A stretch of DNA of 64,000 nucleotides, from assembly GCF_009728145.1 (NCBI RefSeq), contig NZ_WOCA01000001.1, forward strand, positions 62,001 through 126,000, written 5' to 3'. The translations under genes and the position numbers were made by a program. Each line of letters begins with the position of its first letter. Positions within the stretch are counted from its first letter, which is position 1. Below, piece by piece: positions 1 to 8,235 of the stretch. The stretch is from Ornithinibacillus caprae (lineage in GTDB: Bacteria; Bacillota; Bacilli; Bacillales; Amphibacillaceae). The notes under the pieces were generated by a model. That model was not told the origin of the DNA. It saw nothing but the letters and a program-made list of their open reading frames with translations, and searched no databases.

Positions 1-1
1 T

Positions 2-82
2 TCTTATGTGGAGTATGTTGAAGAAGTTTCTAATCATCCAGATTATGATAAAGCATTAGATGCTGCTAAACAAGCAAAGTAA
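2..82 (+). CDS. tpx: thiol peroxidase, C-terminal end only
   Basis: Only the last 26 codons are inside the window; they read SYVEYVEEVSNHPDYDKALD and a short Lys/Ala-rich tail before TAA. This matches the C-terminus of Bacillus Tpx, a periplasmic-type atypical 2-Cys peroxiredoxin that reduces peroxides. The catalytic cysteines lie upstream of the window, so function rests on tail similarity plus the known tpx-ytxK-ackA order. A terminator follows 20 bases after the stop. Confidence 0.8.
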   Translation, partial: SYVEYVEEVSNHPDYDKALDAAKQAK

Positions 83-102
83 GTGTTTACATTGAAATGA
101 AA

Positions 103-137
103 CTCTCTTTCGACCCTGTCGAGAGAGGGTTTTTCTT
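103..137 (+). terminator. tpx terminator
   Basis: An imperfect stem (CTCTCTTTCGAC with GTCGAGAGAG) is followed by GGTTTTTCTTT. It separates tpx from ytxK. Confidence 0.75.
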
Positions 138-199
138 TGTACAGAAGTGCTATCTATTTGGTACAATGGATACGCTCTAGAATGAACGGAGGATTGGTT

Positions 200-1183
200 A
201 TGGAAAAATCAAACGTAGAAACACTATTTGAATGGATGGATAAAACAACACAGATGATTGAGCAGCATGAAAAAGAGCCATATTTAGATAGTTTAGCAAT
301 TACATTAGAAACTTTTTTCTATCAAAGTGTAGAAGATACGATGGACGATATTTTAACACATAAGTTGGAACAAGCTATAAAAGAAGTTGACATAAATTCG
401 TATCTTCCAGAGGAGATTCGAAAAGCAATTCAATTTGCAGTATTAAAAGGAATGAGCAACACAACTCAACAGCAACATATGATAACACCTGAATCAGTTG
501 CATTAATAATTGGGTATATTGCAGAAAAATTAACAAAAGACAAAGAAAAAGTTCGAGTATTTGATCCTGCAAGTGGTACCGCAAATTTACTTACGACTGT
601 GATCGGCCACCTAGGGGATAAAGTAGAAGCTTTTGCTAGTGAAGTAGATCAAACGTTAATTAAATTGGCTTTAGTAAGTGCAAACCTACAAAAAATGCAA
701 ATAGAGTTCTTCCATCAAGATAGTTTACGTCCGTTTTTAATAGACCCATTGGATTTGATTGTTTCTGACTTGCCAGTAGGCTATTATCCTGACGATATTC
801 GAGCAAATGACTTTGAATTAAAAGCTGACGAAGGTCATTCATATGCACACCATTTATTTATCGAACAAAGCTTACAGTATACAGTTGACGGAGGGTATTG
901 CATATTTGTAATTCCCAACTTTTTATTTGATAGTGATCAATCAGATAAATTAAACCAGTATATCCATAAAGTTGCTCATGTTGTTGGTGTCCTTCAGTTG
1001 CCGGAAACAGCTTTTAAATCGGAGAAAAATTTAAAAAGCATATTAATTTTGCAAAAGAAAGGAGAAAATACAACTGCGCCTAATCAACCATTACTAGTTA
1101 CACTACCTTCATTAAAAAATACGAAGGCAATGGAAGATATATTAGGACAGATGAATAATTGGTTTACATCATACAAAAGTTAA
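200..1183 (+). CDS. ytxK: class I SAM-dependent methyltransferase YtxK
   Basis: The start is ATG 200, preceded by CGGAGG with good spacing; a longer upstream reading to 137 has no ribosome site. This gives 327 aa, the usual YtxK length. Residues about 119-130 carry the SAM-binding loop (VFDPASGTANLL), as in HsdM-type N6-adenine methyltransferases. The position of the catalytic (N/D)PPF motif reads DLPVG near residue 190, so the substrate could be DNA, RNA or protein. It is 22 bases upstream of ackA and probably co-transcribed with it, an arrangement widely kept in Firmicutes. The substrate is unknown. Confidence 0.85.
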   Translation: MEKSNVETLFEWMDKTTQMIEQHEKEPYLDSLAITLETFFYQSVEDTMDDILTHKLEQAIKEVDINSYLPEEIRKAIQFAVLKGMSNTTQQQHMITPESVALIIGYIAEKLTKDKEKVRVFDPASGTANLLTTVIGHLGDKVEAFASEVDQTLIKLALVSANLQKMQIEFFHQDSLRPFLIDPLDLIVSDLPVGYYPDDIRANDFELKADEGHSYAHHLFIEQSLQYTVDGGYCIFVIPNFLFDSDQSDKLNQYIHKVAHVVGVLQLPETAFKSEKNLKSILILQKKGENTTAPNQPLLVTLPSLKNTKAMEDILGQMNNWFTSYKS

Positions 1184-1205
1184 GCACAATTAGGAGTGAA
1201 ACAAA

Positions 1206-2387
1206 ATGAGTAATGTATTAGCTATTAATGCTGGAAGTTCATCCTTGAAATTTCAATTAATGCAGATGCCGGAAGAAACTGTATTAGCAATAGGACTAGT
1301 AGAGAGAATTGGTTTAGAGGATGCTGTCTTTACCATTGAAGCAAACGATAATAAAGATAAACAAGTAACGGAAATTCCTGATCACGAAGTAGCAGTAAAA
1401 CTACTATTAGAAAAACTAATGGCATCAGGGGTTATTTCTTCATTTGATGAAATAGACGCAGTTGGTCACCGTGTTGTTCATGGAGGAGAAAAATTTAGTG
1501 ATTCTGTGAAAATTACGGATGAAGTAATTCGTGAAATCGAGGAAATTTCTGACTTGGCACCATTACACAATCCTGCAAACTTAACTGGAATTCGTGCGTT
1601 TAAGGAAGTGTTACCTAATGTTCCAATGGTAGCTGTTTTTGATACAGCCTTCCATCAATCGATGCCAGAAAAGTCATTTCTTTATAGCTTGCCTTATGAA
1701 TACTATGAGAAATATGGTATCCGTAAGTATGGCTTCCATGGTACTAGTCATAAATATGTATCACAACGTGCCTCTGAATTACTTGGAGTTCCTTTAGAGC
1801 AATTACGTTTACTTTCATGTCACCTAGGAAATGGAGCGAGTATAACTGCTATTGAAGGTGGAAAATCTATTGATACTTCTATGGGCTTTACCCCATTAGC
1901 AGGTGTTACAATGGGAACGCGCTCGGGTAACATTGATCCAGCATTGATCCCTTATATCATGGAAAAAACAGGACAAACTGCAGAAGAAGTTATTGATGTA
2001 TTAAACAAAAAGAGTGGTATGTTAGCTTTATCTGGTTTTTCAAGTGACTTACGAGATATTGAACAACAAGCAGAAGAAAATAAACGTGCGGAGCTTGCTC
2101 TTGACGTTTTTGCTGGTAGAATTCATAAGTACATTGGTTCTTATGCAGCTAGAATGTCAGGGGTAGATGCAATTATTTTTACGGCTGGTGTTGGTGAGAA
2201 TAGTGCAACTATCCGTGCAAAAGTACTTAAAGGATTAGAATTTATGGGAGTGTATTGGGATCCTGCTTTAAATAATACACGTGGAAAAGAAGCGTTTATT
2301 AGTTATCCGCACTCACCAGTAAAAGTAATTGTTATTCCAACGAATGAAGAGGTAATGATTGCTAGAGATACGATTCGACTTTCATAG
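1206..2387 (+). CDS. ackA: acetate kinase
   Basis: A 393-aa ASKHA-fold kinase that interconverts acetyl phosphate plus ADP with acetate plus ATP, completing overflow acetate formation with phosphotransacetylase. The signature NAGSSSLKF is at residues 7-15, [10 protein letters not shown] near 87, the HGTSHKYV segment near 180 and GTRSGNIDP near 238. ATG 1206 follows TAGGAGTG. It lies directly behind ytxK and ends in a terminator. Full length with no missing motifs. Confidence 0.97.
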   Translation: MSNVLAINAGSSSLKFQLMQMPEETVLAIGLVERIGLEDAVFTIEANDNKDKQVTEIPDHEVAVKLLLEKLMASGVISSFDEIDAVGHRVVHGGEKFSDSVKITDEVIREIEEISDLAPLHNPANLTGIRAFKEVLPNVPMVAVFDTAFHQSMPEKSFLYSLPYEYYEKYGIRKYGFHGTSHKYVSQRASELLGVPLEQLRLLSCHLGNGASITAIEGGKSIDTSMGFTPLAGVTMGTRSGNIDPALIPYIMEKTGQTAEEVIDVLNKKSGMLALSGFSSDLRDIEQQAEENKRAELALDVFAGRIHKYIGSYAARMSGVDAIIFTAGVGENSATIRAKVLKGLEFMGVYWDPALNNTRGKEAFISYPHSPVKVIVIPTNEEVMIARDTIRLS

Positions 2388-2399
2388 TAATTAAAAATC

Positions 2400-2438
2400 A
2401 AGGTTTTGCTATAATAAAGCAGAGCCTTGTTTTTGTTT
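2400..2438 (+). terminator. ackA terminator
   Basis: The arms AAGGTTTTGC and GCAGAGCCTT form a stem followed by a T-rich run. Confidence 0.75.
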
Positions 2439-2488
2439 TATGATGGTTGGTAATGGTGTGAGAGTCCTATCTGAATCAGTTGGACTGC

Positions 2489-2699
2489 GGATCCAGGTTC
2501 CGTTAATAGGTGAAAAAGTTGCTCTAGAGAGGATGGAGTGGATCCTCGTTCCACTAAATGCATCAAAACAGATGAATTTGTATTGAAAAGGTCAAATAAC
2601 GGAACGATCCGAGATCATGTCTAAAACAAGGAATTTATAGCAAATAGCGGAATGAAGATTCAACAAAAACACTGGAGCGATCCTGGATCCGTTAAATCC
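2489..2699. repeat. five degenerate short repeats, both orientations
   Basis: The 408-base gap between ackA and moaB has no gene. It holds five diverged copies of a roughly 20-base unit close to GGATCCTSGTTCCRYTAWWTG. Copies are at 2489-2509 and 2540-2560 (forward), 2594-2612 and 2641-2661 (reversed), and 2679-2699 (forward, compressed). The shared GGATC...GTTCCGTTA core is direct evidence of a repeat family; its origin is unknown. Confidence 0.6.
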
Positions 2700-2751
2700 A
2701 AATTGGTGTTATAGCACCCGGTTTGAGACAGCGCAGAAAGCAATATCTATA

Positions 2752-2776
2752 CCGAAGCGGAATTACTTCGGGGTTT
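2752..2776 (+). terminator. hairpin just before moaB
   Basis: CCGAAG and CTTCGG pair around an 8-base loop and are followed by GGTTTT, ending 19 bases before the moaB start. It could be a weak terminator for upstream transcription or an attenuator in the moaB leader. Confidence 0.45.
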
Positions 2777-2795
2777 TACAAAGGGAGGGGAAAGA

Positions 2796-3305
2796 ATGTC
2801 GGTTCATGATCATATGAAAAATAAAACAAGTGTTAATTGCATGGTGATAACTATTAGTGACACAAGAAATCATGACACAGATAAAAGCGGAACATTAATG
2901 AAAGAACTTCTAGAAGAAGCAGGACACCATGTGTTAATTAGAGAAATTGTTACAGATGAGTTTGATGCCATTCAAAAGCAAATCCAAGCAGGATGTGAAA
3001 ATCCTATGATAGAAGTTATTTTAACAAATGGTGGTACTGGAATTGCGAAAAGAGATGTTACGATAGAGGCTATAAAACCTATGCTTGAAAAAGAAATTAC
3101 TGGTTTTGGAGAAATATTTCGTATGATAAGTTATCAAGAGGATATCGGTTCAGCAGCGATCCTATCTCGAGCTATTGCAGGCGTTCGTAATTCAACAGCT
3201 ATTTTTGCTACACCTGGTTCTTCTGGGGCAGTGAGACTTGCAATGAAAAAAATCATACTTCCTGAGCTTTCTCATGTAGTTCGTGAAATTAAAAAGGATT
3301 TATAA
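2796..3305 (+). CDS. moaB: molybdenum cofactor biosynthesis protein MoaB
   Basis: A 169-aa MoaB/Mog-fold protein that binds molybdopterin and probably adenylylates it before molybdenum insertion. The family motif TNGGTGIAKRDVTIEA occupies residues about 85-100. ATG 2796 follows GGGAGGGG. It stands alone here with no other cofactor genes beside it, which is normal for B. subtilis moaB near ackA. It ends at a convergent terminator shared with the stress gene. Confidence 0.93.
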   Translation: MSVHDHMKNKTSVNCMVITISDTRNHDTDKSGTLMKELLEEAGHHVLIREIVTDEFDAIQKQIQAGCENPMIEVILTNGGTGIAKRDVTIEAIKPMLEKEITGFGEIFRMISYQEDIGSAAILSRAIAGVRNSTAIFATPGSSGAVRLAMKKIILPELSHVVREIKKDL

Positions 3306-3370
3306 TTGTCGATAACCGATGTTCTTTCCAATACGTTATGGGAAAATTTTTGGATACAGGTGTAATTAAA

Positions 3371-3397
3371 AAGGAATCGGCATAAAACCGATTCCTA
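3371..3397. terminator. bidirectional terminator moaB / stress gene
   Basis: GGAATCGG and CCGATTCC pair around CATAAAA. The arms lie between convergent genes and overlap the last codons of the minus-strand gene. Confidence 0.75.
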
Positions 3398-3829
3398 TCT
3401 TACAATTAATACGTCACAAGAAGCGTAACGCGTAATGCTTTCAGATACACTACCAATTAAGAAGCGTTCTACTGCATTCATTCCAGTTGCACCACAGATG
3501 ATAAGGTCTGCTTGACAACTTTTAGCAATATCTTTTGCTATTTTAACTTTTGGAGAGCCATACTCTATACATCGAACAATATTGGTAATGCCTACTTCTT
3601 TTGCATTTTCGACATAACTATCAATTAAGTCCTTTGCATATTCTTCTGCTCGTTCTCCGAGAGTTCGGTCATAAGCTTCGGCGGTAGCAAACGTTCTTGA
3701 ATCAACTACGTGAGCAAGAATCAGTCGAGCATTATTTCTTTTTACAATTGCTAAGGCTTTTTTAAACGCTTTTTCAGAAGCTTCAGATCCATCCACAGCA
3801 ACAACAATATTATTGTACTCGAACTCCAT
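3395..3829 (-). CDS. universal stress protein (UspA family, ATP-binding type)
   Basis: A 144-aa single-domain Usp. The C-terminal ATP-binding signature G-x2-G-x9-G-(S/T) is present as GATGMNAVERFLIGSVSES, so this is the nucleotide-binding subclass. The start follows AAGGAGGAAG on the minus strand. Such proteins respond to starvation or stress; the partner here is unknown. Upstream is an AT-rich promoter with a cre-like CcpA site at 3877-3890, suggesting repression during growth on good carbon sources. Confidence 0.9.
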   Translation of the reverse strand: MEFEYNNIVVAVDGSEASEKAFKKALAIVKRNNARLILAHVVDSRTFATAEAYDRTLGERAEEYAKDLIDSYVENAKEVGITNIVRCIEYGSPKVKIAKDIAKSCQADLIICGATGMNAVERFLIGSVSESITRYASCDVLIVR

Positions 3830-3876
3830 ATCTTCTTCCTCCTTCTTGCCAATCTCCTTACACTATTATTATAATA

Positions 3877-3890
3877 TAAAAACGCTTACA
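3877..3890. promoter_or_regulatory. cre-like CcpA site before the stress gene
   Basis: TAAAAACGCTTACA fits the cre consensus TGWAARCGYTWNCW at 13 of 14 positions (second base A instead of G). It lies just upstream of a TATAAT-like -10 read on the minus strand, so bound CcpA would overlap the promoter. Confidence 0.55.
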
Positions 3891-3915
3891 TTTGGTAAAA
3901 GAATACAGGACAATG

Positions 3916-3960
3916 TTACAGATTTTTGTACACACTAATATAGAAACCTCATAATGAGGT
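3916..3960 (+). promoter_or_regulatory. promoter and palindromic operator of the 50-aa gene
   Basis: TTACAG, a 17-base spacer and TATAGA (3939-3944) make a sigma-A-type promoter. Directly after it is a perfect palindrome, ACCTCATAATGAGGT (3946-3960), at the expected transcription start. Confidence 0.5.
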
Positions 3961-3984
3961 CGTCAACTTTTGGAGGTGAACGTG

Positions 3985-4137
3985 TTGGCTAAAAAGAATA
4001 ATCAAAAAGTAGTTGAAGACAGGCAAGGTGTAGCTGCAGTTCAGAATCAGTTATTTCAAAGTTATCAAAGTGGTGTAGTTGAGGATCAAAAGCATAATAA
4101 CATTGGGGTTTGGCACTTTAATAACCGTAAAGCTTAA
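3985..4137 (+). CDS. small protein of unknown function, 50 aa
   Basis: TTG 3985 lies 6 bases after GGAGGTG; the GTG just upstream is too close to that site. The product is hydrophilic, rich in Gln, Asn, Lys and Val, starts AKKNNQKVVEDRQGVAAVQN, ends in VWHFNNRKA, and has no cysteine, membrane segment or signal peptide. A promoter, palindrome, strong ribosome site and strong terminator frame it, so it is likely a real monocistronic gene. I recognise no family. A small spore or stress protein is possible but unsupported. Confidence 0.6.
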   Translation: MAKKNNQKVVEDRQGVAAVQNQLFQSYQSGVVEDQKHNNIGVWHFNNRKA

Positions 4138-4147
4138 TGAAAAAATT

Positions 4148-4180
4148 ACAATCCACCCAAAAAAAGGGTGGATTGTTTTA
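4148..4180 (+). terminator. terminator of the 50-aa gene
   Basis: A perfect 11-bp stem, ACAATCCACCC with GGGTGGATTGT, around seven A residues, then TTTT. Confidence 0.85.
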
Positions 4181-4225
4181 AAGCTATCTAATATATTTAA
4201 TATGAGAGTGCTTTTTTTGGTATAC

Positions 4226-4249
4226 TTTGGTACAATGAAAGTGCTTACA
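4226..4249 (+). promoter_or_regulatory. ald promoter with cre-like site
   Basis: An extended -10 (TGGTACAAT, hexamer 4231-4236) is followed at once by TGAAAGTGCTTACA (4236-4249), which fits the cre consensus except for one central base. CcpA bound there would block initiation. Confidence 0.5.
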
Positions 4250-4278
4250 TAACTATCATATAGGGAAGGATGAAATAG

Positions 4279-5394
4279 ATGTTTATCGGGGTACCAAAAG
4301 AGATAAAAAACAATGAAAACAGAGTAGCAATTACACCAGCAGGAGTATTATCATTGAAAACTGGAGGACATGAGGTAGTAGTGGAAGCGGGAGCAGGATC
4401 TGGTTCCGGTTTTACAGACGATCAGTATCGTGAAGCAGGCGCTACCATTGTTCCAACTGCAAAAGAGGCATGGGCACAAGAAATGGTAATGAAGGTAAAG
4501 GAGCCCCTCCCCGAAGAATATGAATATTTTTATGAAGGATTAATATTATTTACATATTTACATCTAGCTGCAGAGCCTGGTTTAACAAAAGCACTTATAG
4601 AGAACAAGGTAGTAGGGATTGCATATGAAACCGTTCAATTGCCTAATGGTGGTCTACCTTTGTTAACACCAATGAGTGAGGTTGCGGGAAGAATGGCAGC
4701 ACAAATTGGGGCACAATTCTTAGAAAAATCTAAAGGTGGAAAAGGAGTACTATTAGGTGGTATTCCTGGAGTGAAACGTTCTAAAGTTACCATTATTGGT
4801 GGTGGTGTCGTTGGTATGAATGCAGCTAAAATTGCAATTGGATTGGGTGCGAATGTTACAATAATTGATTTAAACCCAGAACGTTTACGTGAGTTAGAGG
4901 ATATATTCGGTTCTTCTATTAATACGATTATGTCTAATCCAATGAATATTGCAGATTCTATAGCTGACTCAGACCTTGTAATTGGTGCAGTATTAATCCC
5001 TGGAGCAAGAGCCCCTCGACTAGTTAATGAAGAGATGGTTCAAGCGATGACAGAAGGTTCCGTTATTGTAGATGTTGCAATCGATCAAGGCGGTATCTTT
5101 GAAACAGTAGATCGTATCACAACACATGATAATCCAACATATACCAAACATGGCGTATTGCATTATTCTGTAGCAAATATGCCTGGGGCTGTTCCACGTA
5201 CTTCGACAATTGGATTGACAAATGTTACCGTACCATATGCATTACAAATTGCTAATAAAGGTTATAAACAAGCATGTTTAGACAATGGATCTTTATTAAA
5301 AGGAATTAATACAATAGAAGGTTATGTAACCTACCAAGCTGTTGCTGATGCACATGGTTTGGAATACGATAATGTAATGGAGCATTTGAAATAA
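4279..5394 (+). CDS. ald: alanine dehydrogenase
   Basis: A 371-aa NAD-dependent enzyme that reversibly deaminates L-alanine to pyruvate and ammonium, used for alanine catabolism and important in sporulating bacilli. The N-terminus [20 protein letters not shown] is the family signature. The Rossmann motif [19 protein letters not shown] is near residues 173-191, with catalytic Lys and His in the EMVMKVKEP and TYLHLA segments. The start follows GGGAAGG. Monocistronic, with its own terminator and a cre-like site on the promoter. Confidence 0.97.
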   Translation: MFIGVPKEIKNNENRVAITPAGVLSLKTGGHEVVVEAGAGSGSGFTDDQYREAGATIVPTAKEAWAQEMVMKVKEPLPEEYEYFYEGLILFTYLHLAAEPGLTKALIENKVVGIAYETVQLPNGGLPLLTPMSEVAGRMAAQIGAQFLEKSKGGKGVLLGGIPGVKRSKVTIIGGGVVGMNAAKIAIGLGANVTIIDLNPERLRELEDIFGSSINTIMSNPMNIADSIADSDLVIGAVLIPGARAPRLVNEEMVQAMTEGSVIVDVAIDQGGIFETVDRITTHDNPTYTKHGVLHYSVANMPGAVPRTSTIGLTNVTVPYALQIANKGYKQACLDNGSLLKGINTIEGYVTYQAVADAHGLEYDNVMEHLK

Positions 5395-5398
5395 TAGT

Positions 5399-5434
5399 AA
5401 AAAGGACTGACTCTTTAAAGAGCCAGTCCTTTTG
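5399..5434 (+). terminator. ald terminator
   Basis: AAAAGGACTG and CAGTCCTTTT pair, with an inner CTCTTTAAAGAG pairing that extends the stem. Confidence 0.85.
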
Positions 5435-5661
5435 TATTTTCAATCGATTGAGGTATTTTTTTCTGCTTATTTAGAAATGATAGAAAAAGTTCCCATGAGA
5501 TTTTCATGGGAAGTGATCATCTCATATTGCCAACTTGCATGTACCATTTTCAACTTCCCTGTTGGAACTATAAGTAAAGGGTGCAGATCGTTGCTTACAT
5601 ACTCCTTTACACGTTTGATTGCTTAACACGAGGTATCAAGAGCACCTTTTCCGTTATTTTC
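5435..5661. other. non-coding gap with one free hairpin
   Basis: No convincing gene. A short hairpin lies at 5490-5512 (TTCCCATGA pairing with TTCATGGGAA) without a T-run. Otherwise I see nothing until the pspA promoter. Confidence 0.5.
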
Positions 5662-5687
5662 TGAAACCTTATTCAAGGAGATGCGTA
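5662..5687 (+). promoter_or_regulatory. sigma-W promoter of pspA
   Basis: TGAAAC (5662-5667), a 16-base spacer and CGTA (5684-5687) match the sigma-W consensus exactly. In B. subtilis pspA (ydjF) belongs to the sigma-W envelope-stress regulon, so site and gene agree. Confidence 0.8.
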
Positions 5688-5732
5688 TTACTAAGTAAGT
5701 AGTTCTACCACTTAATAAAGGAGGAGCATTTG

Positions 5733-6398
5733 ATGTTCAGATTTTTTAAGAGAATGAAGACTGTCGTTAGTTCGGAATTAAATGCCATGTTGGATAAAGC
5801 CGAGGATCCAGTAAAAATGTTAGATCAGTTTATGAGAGAAATGGGTGACGAAATACGAGAAGTAGAGTCAGCTGTTGCTAAACAAATTGCCAATGAAAAA
5901 ATGCTCAAACGAAAAGCAGATGATGCTAGTGCAATGGTAGAAAAAAGACAGAATCAAGCTGAAAAAGCAATTGAAGCAGGGGAAGAGGACTTAGCCAGAA
6001 GGGCACTTCAGGATAAAAAGGAATATGAAGGTCAAGAAAGTTCACTCCATGCATCGTGGGAACAAGCCAAAAATGATACAGAAGTACTTAAAAGTAAACT
6101 AGACGAAATGAAGAAAGAATATCAACAAATGCAAATAAAGAAAGATTCATTGAAGGCACGCGCTGAATCAGCTAAAACAAGAACAAGACTTAATCGAACC
6201 ATGTCATCTATTGGTGGAGATGAGTCCAAACAAGGCTTTGAACGAATGGAAGAAAAAGTAATGCGATTTGAAGCGGAAGCAGAAACATCCGAGGATTTAA
6301 AGCAAGCAAGTCGTACATTAGACGATGAATTTAAAAAGCTAGACAATGATGTAGATGATGAATTAGCAGCTTTAAAAAAAGCAATGGGAAAAGAATAG
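5733..6398 (+). CDS. pspA: phage-shock protein A / IM30 family membrane-stress protein
   Basis: A 221-aa PspA homologue. ATG 5733 has AAGGAGGAG at proper spacing; the TTG just before it is less likely. The chain is almost wholly helical coiled coil and highly charged, with an amphipathic N-terminus ([12 protein letters not shown]) that would contact the membrane, as in the ESCRT-III-like PspA/Vipp1/LiaH group. The downstream partners of B. subtilis ydjGH are absent. The sigma-W promoter places it in the response to envelope damage. A terminator follows. Confidence 0.92.
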   Translation: MFRFFKRMKTVVSSELNAMLDKAEDPVKMLDQFMREMGDEIREVESAVAKQIANEKMLKRKADDASAMVEKRQNQAEKAIEAGEEDLARRALQDKKEYEGQESSLHASWEQAKNDTEVLKSKLDEMKKEYQQMQIKKDSLKARAESAKTRTRLNRTMSSIGGDESKQGFERMEEKVMRFEAEAETSEDLKQASRTLDDEFKKLDNDVDDELAALKKAMGKE

Positions 6399-6400
6399 AC

Positions 6401-6434
6401 GGAAGGGCTTGCTCTTGAAGCAGGCCCTTCTTTG
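6401..6434 (+). terminator. pspA terminator
   Basis: GAAGGGCTTGC and GCAGGCCCTTC pair around TCTTGAA, then TTT. Confidence 0.85.
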
Positions 6435-6591
6435 GATAATGGAAGTAAAAACATACGTATGTATATGTTTAACTAAACCATTGGCTAGCAGATTCTATGA
6501 TAAAAAGGTTAATAAATGTACACTAATAGAAGGAATTTTTAACTATCACATCGAAATAATTAATGTAGCAAATCTAAAAGGAGAGATTACG

Positions 6592-7272
6592 TTGAGAGTA
6601 TCATACCATGGACATTCAGTTGTACAGGTGAAAACAAAGAAACATACAATATTGATCGATCCATTTATTTCTGGAAATGAAGCATGTGATTTGGATGCAA
6701 ATACAGTAGAGGCAGATGTGATTCTTTTAACGCATGGTCATAACGACCATGTAGGAGATACCGTTGATATTGCCAAAAGAACAGGTGCCTTGGTGGTTGC
6801 TCCTAATGAATTAGCAGTTTATTTAGGTCAAAAGGGAATTAATACACATCCAATGCATATAGGAGGAGCACGTGATTTTGATTTCGGAAGGGTGAAATTT
6901 ACGCAAGCATTTCATGGATCTTCCTATACCGAAGAGGATGGCTCCATTATATATACAGGAATGCCAGGTGGAATACTATTTACAGTAGAAGGGAAAACAA
7001 TTTATCACTTAGGTGATACGGCCCTTTTCACCGATCTAAAAATGTATGGTGAAATGAATGAAATTGATCTAGCGTTTATTCCAATTGGTGATAACTTTAC
7101 AATGGGACCAGAGGATGCAGTGATTGCGGCTGACTGGATACAAGCAAAAGTGGTAGTTCCGGTACATTATAATACGTTTCCTGTAATTGAACAGGATCCT
7201 AAAGAATATGTTCAGAGAGTAAACACGGGTGAAGCTCGTGTTCTATCTATAGGAGAGTCAATCCAGTTATAA
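6592..7272 (+). CDS. ytkL: metallo-beta-lactamase-fold hydrolase YtkL (UPF0173)
   Basis: TTG 6592 with AAAAGGAGAG upstream gives 226 aa, the usual UPF0173 length; a longer in-frame extension to 6409 runs through the pspA terminator and is not used. The metal-binding signature [10 protein letters not shown] (HxHxDH) is near residue 47, with further metal His and Asp in FHGSSYT, HLGDT and PVHYNTFP. Members bind two metal ions; the substrate is unknown. It lies in its Bacillus neighbourhood next to ald and moaB. Confidence 0.9.
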   Translation: MRVSYHGHSVVQVKTKKHTILIDPFISGNEACDLDANTVEADVILLTHGHNDHVGDTVDIAKRTGALVVAPNELAVYLGQKGINTHPMHIGGARDFDFGRVKFTQAFHGSSYTEEDGSIIYTGMPGGILFTVEGKTIYHLGDTALFTDLKMYGEMNEIDLAFIPIGDNFTMGPEDAVIAADWIQAKVVVPVHYNTFPVIEQDPKEYVQRVNTGEARVLSIGESIQL

Positions 7273-7309
7273 CAAAAAAACGTGAGCAACAGCTCGCGTT
7301 TTTTTGTTA
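7271..7309. terminator. bidirectional terminator ytkL / solenoid pilin
   Basis: AACAAAAAAACGTGAGC and GCTCGCGTTTTTTTGTT pair around AACA; usable in both directions between convergent genes. Confidence 0.85.
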
Positions 7310-7318
7310 TGTTTTTTT

Positions 7319-8170
7319 TCAATTACATCCTAATATATGAGTAAAGTCTTCTTCTTTTAAGCCATTATGGAATATAGTATTTCCTTTAACACAAATTTTC
7401 CCACTGTTACCCTGTTGTGAAAATTCCTTATAAAAATGAGCGTCATTTTCAACAATTAGTTGGGAATTATTTTTTAATGTAATTTCACTATCAAAATGAG
7501 CGTTACCATCTACTTGAAGAATAGAACCGTTCTTTAATTCAAGTGTTTTGGTCGGATCATAAACATATAAGTCATCACTTATTATAAAATGAACCGAATT
7601 GTAAAGAGAAAGGTTTCCTTTAATATTTGCATCACCGTTTACCAAATATATATCATCTTTACAGATGTTTTTCTTAAATTTGATAAAACCACTAGGGCTA
7701 TCAGCAATAAAAGTTGGGTTGGTAAAAATACAGTCAGCAACATCTACTCCTTCTTCATTGTCTATGGAGATGTCTAAGACATAACTATTCTTCGATGTGA
7801 ATGTGGTCTCTAAGGAAAAGTCAGTAATTGTAGATGAAATTTTAATAGATAATGGAGAAGATGAATCAACATCCTGTATACAATTTTCTACGACAGCACC
7901 GTTCTCATTTCGTACCTCTATATAATATTTTTCATCGAGTTGAGTGCTACAAAGTTGTGAATTCCCCTCTAAAAATTGCGATCTTAATTCAGACACAATC
8001 ACATTCACTCGTTGATTACGATCTATGTGTTCCGAAGTCACGGTATTATTTCCTAATACTTGGAAAATTACCGTTGATGCTAAAAGAATAACCACTGCAA
8101 AAAGACTTATTGTTGCAAGTAATTCTACTAAGGTTATCCCTCTTTCTAGTCTAAATTGTCGAAATATCAT
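7319..8170 (-). CDS. pilin-like protein with C-terminal repeat (predicted beta-solenoid) domain
   Basis: The ATG at 8170 is chosen over the in-frame TTG at 8185 because it gives a normal prepilin leader. The protein is 283 aa. Leader MIFRQFRLERG is followed by ITLVELLATISLF: class III signal, cleavage after Gly11, Glu at mature position 5, hydrophobic helix. A globular part follows, then from about residue 195 four units of about 21 residues with the pattern N(G/N)SxLxVxGNAHFxxxIxLK, as expected of a parallel beta-solenoid. Six Cys in the exported part could form disulfides. It is divergent from the pilus operon, 65 bp away, so it is probably a minor or tip pilin, perhaps an adhesin. Confidence 0.8.
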   Translation of the reverse strand: MIFRQFRLERGITLVELLATISLFAVVILLASTVIFQVLGNNTVTSEHIDRNQRVNVIVSELRSQFLEGNSQLCSTQLDEKYYIEVRNENGAVVENCIQDVDSSSPLSIKISSTITDFSLETTFTSKNSYVLDISIDNEEGVDVADCIFTNPTFIADSPSGFIKFKKNICKDDIYLVNGDANIKGNLSLYNSVHFIISDDLYVYDPTKTLELKNGSILQVDGNAHFDSEITLKNNSQLIVENDAHFYKEFSQQGNSGKICVKGNTIFHNGLKEEDFTHILGCN

Positions 8171-8235
8171 TTTTTCCACATCCAATATAATGATATAATA
8201 GGAAGAAGGTCATGCTTTTTTAGGGAGTGAACTCT

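Noticed and set aside
2440-2451. ATGATGGTTGGT shared with 46342-46353
   Set aside because: A 12-base match between two AT-rich gaps without extension; could be chance.
5432-5626. A 64-codon open frame after ald
   Set aside because: It begins at the ald terminator, lacks a ribosome site and has no coding character.
6409-6591. N-terminal extension of ytkL
   Set aside because: It runs through the pspA terminator and exceeds the 226-aa family length.
8227-8235. GTG start for the first minor prepilin
   Set aside because: The GTG overlaps the ribosome site; ATG 8236 gives a normal leader length.
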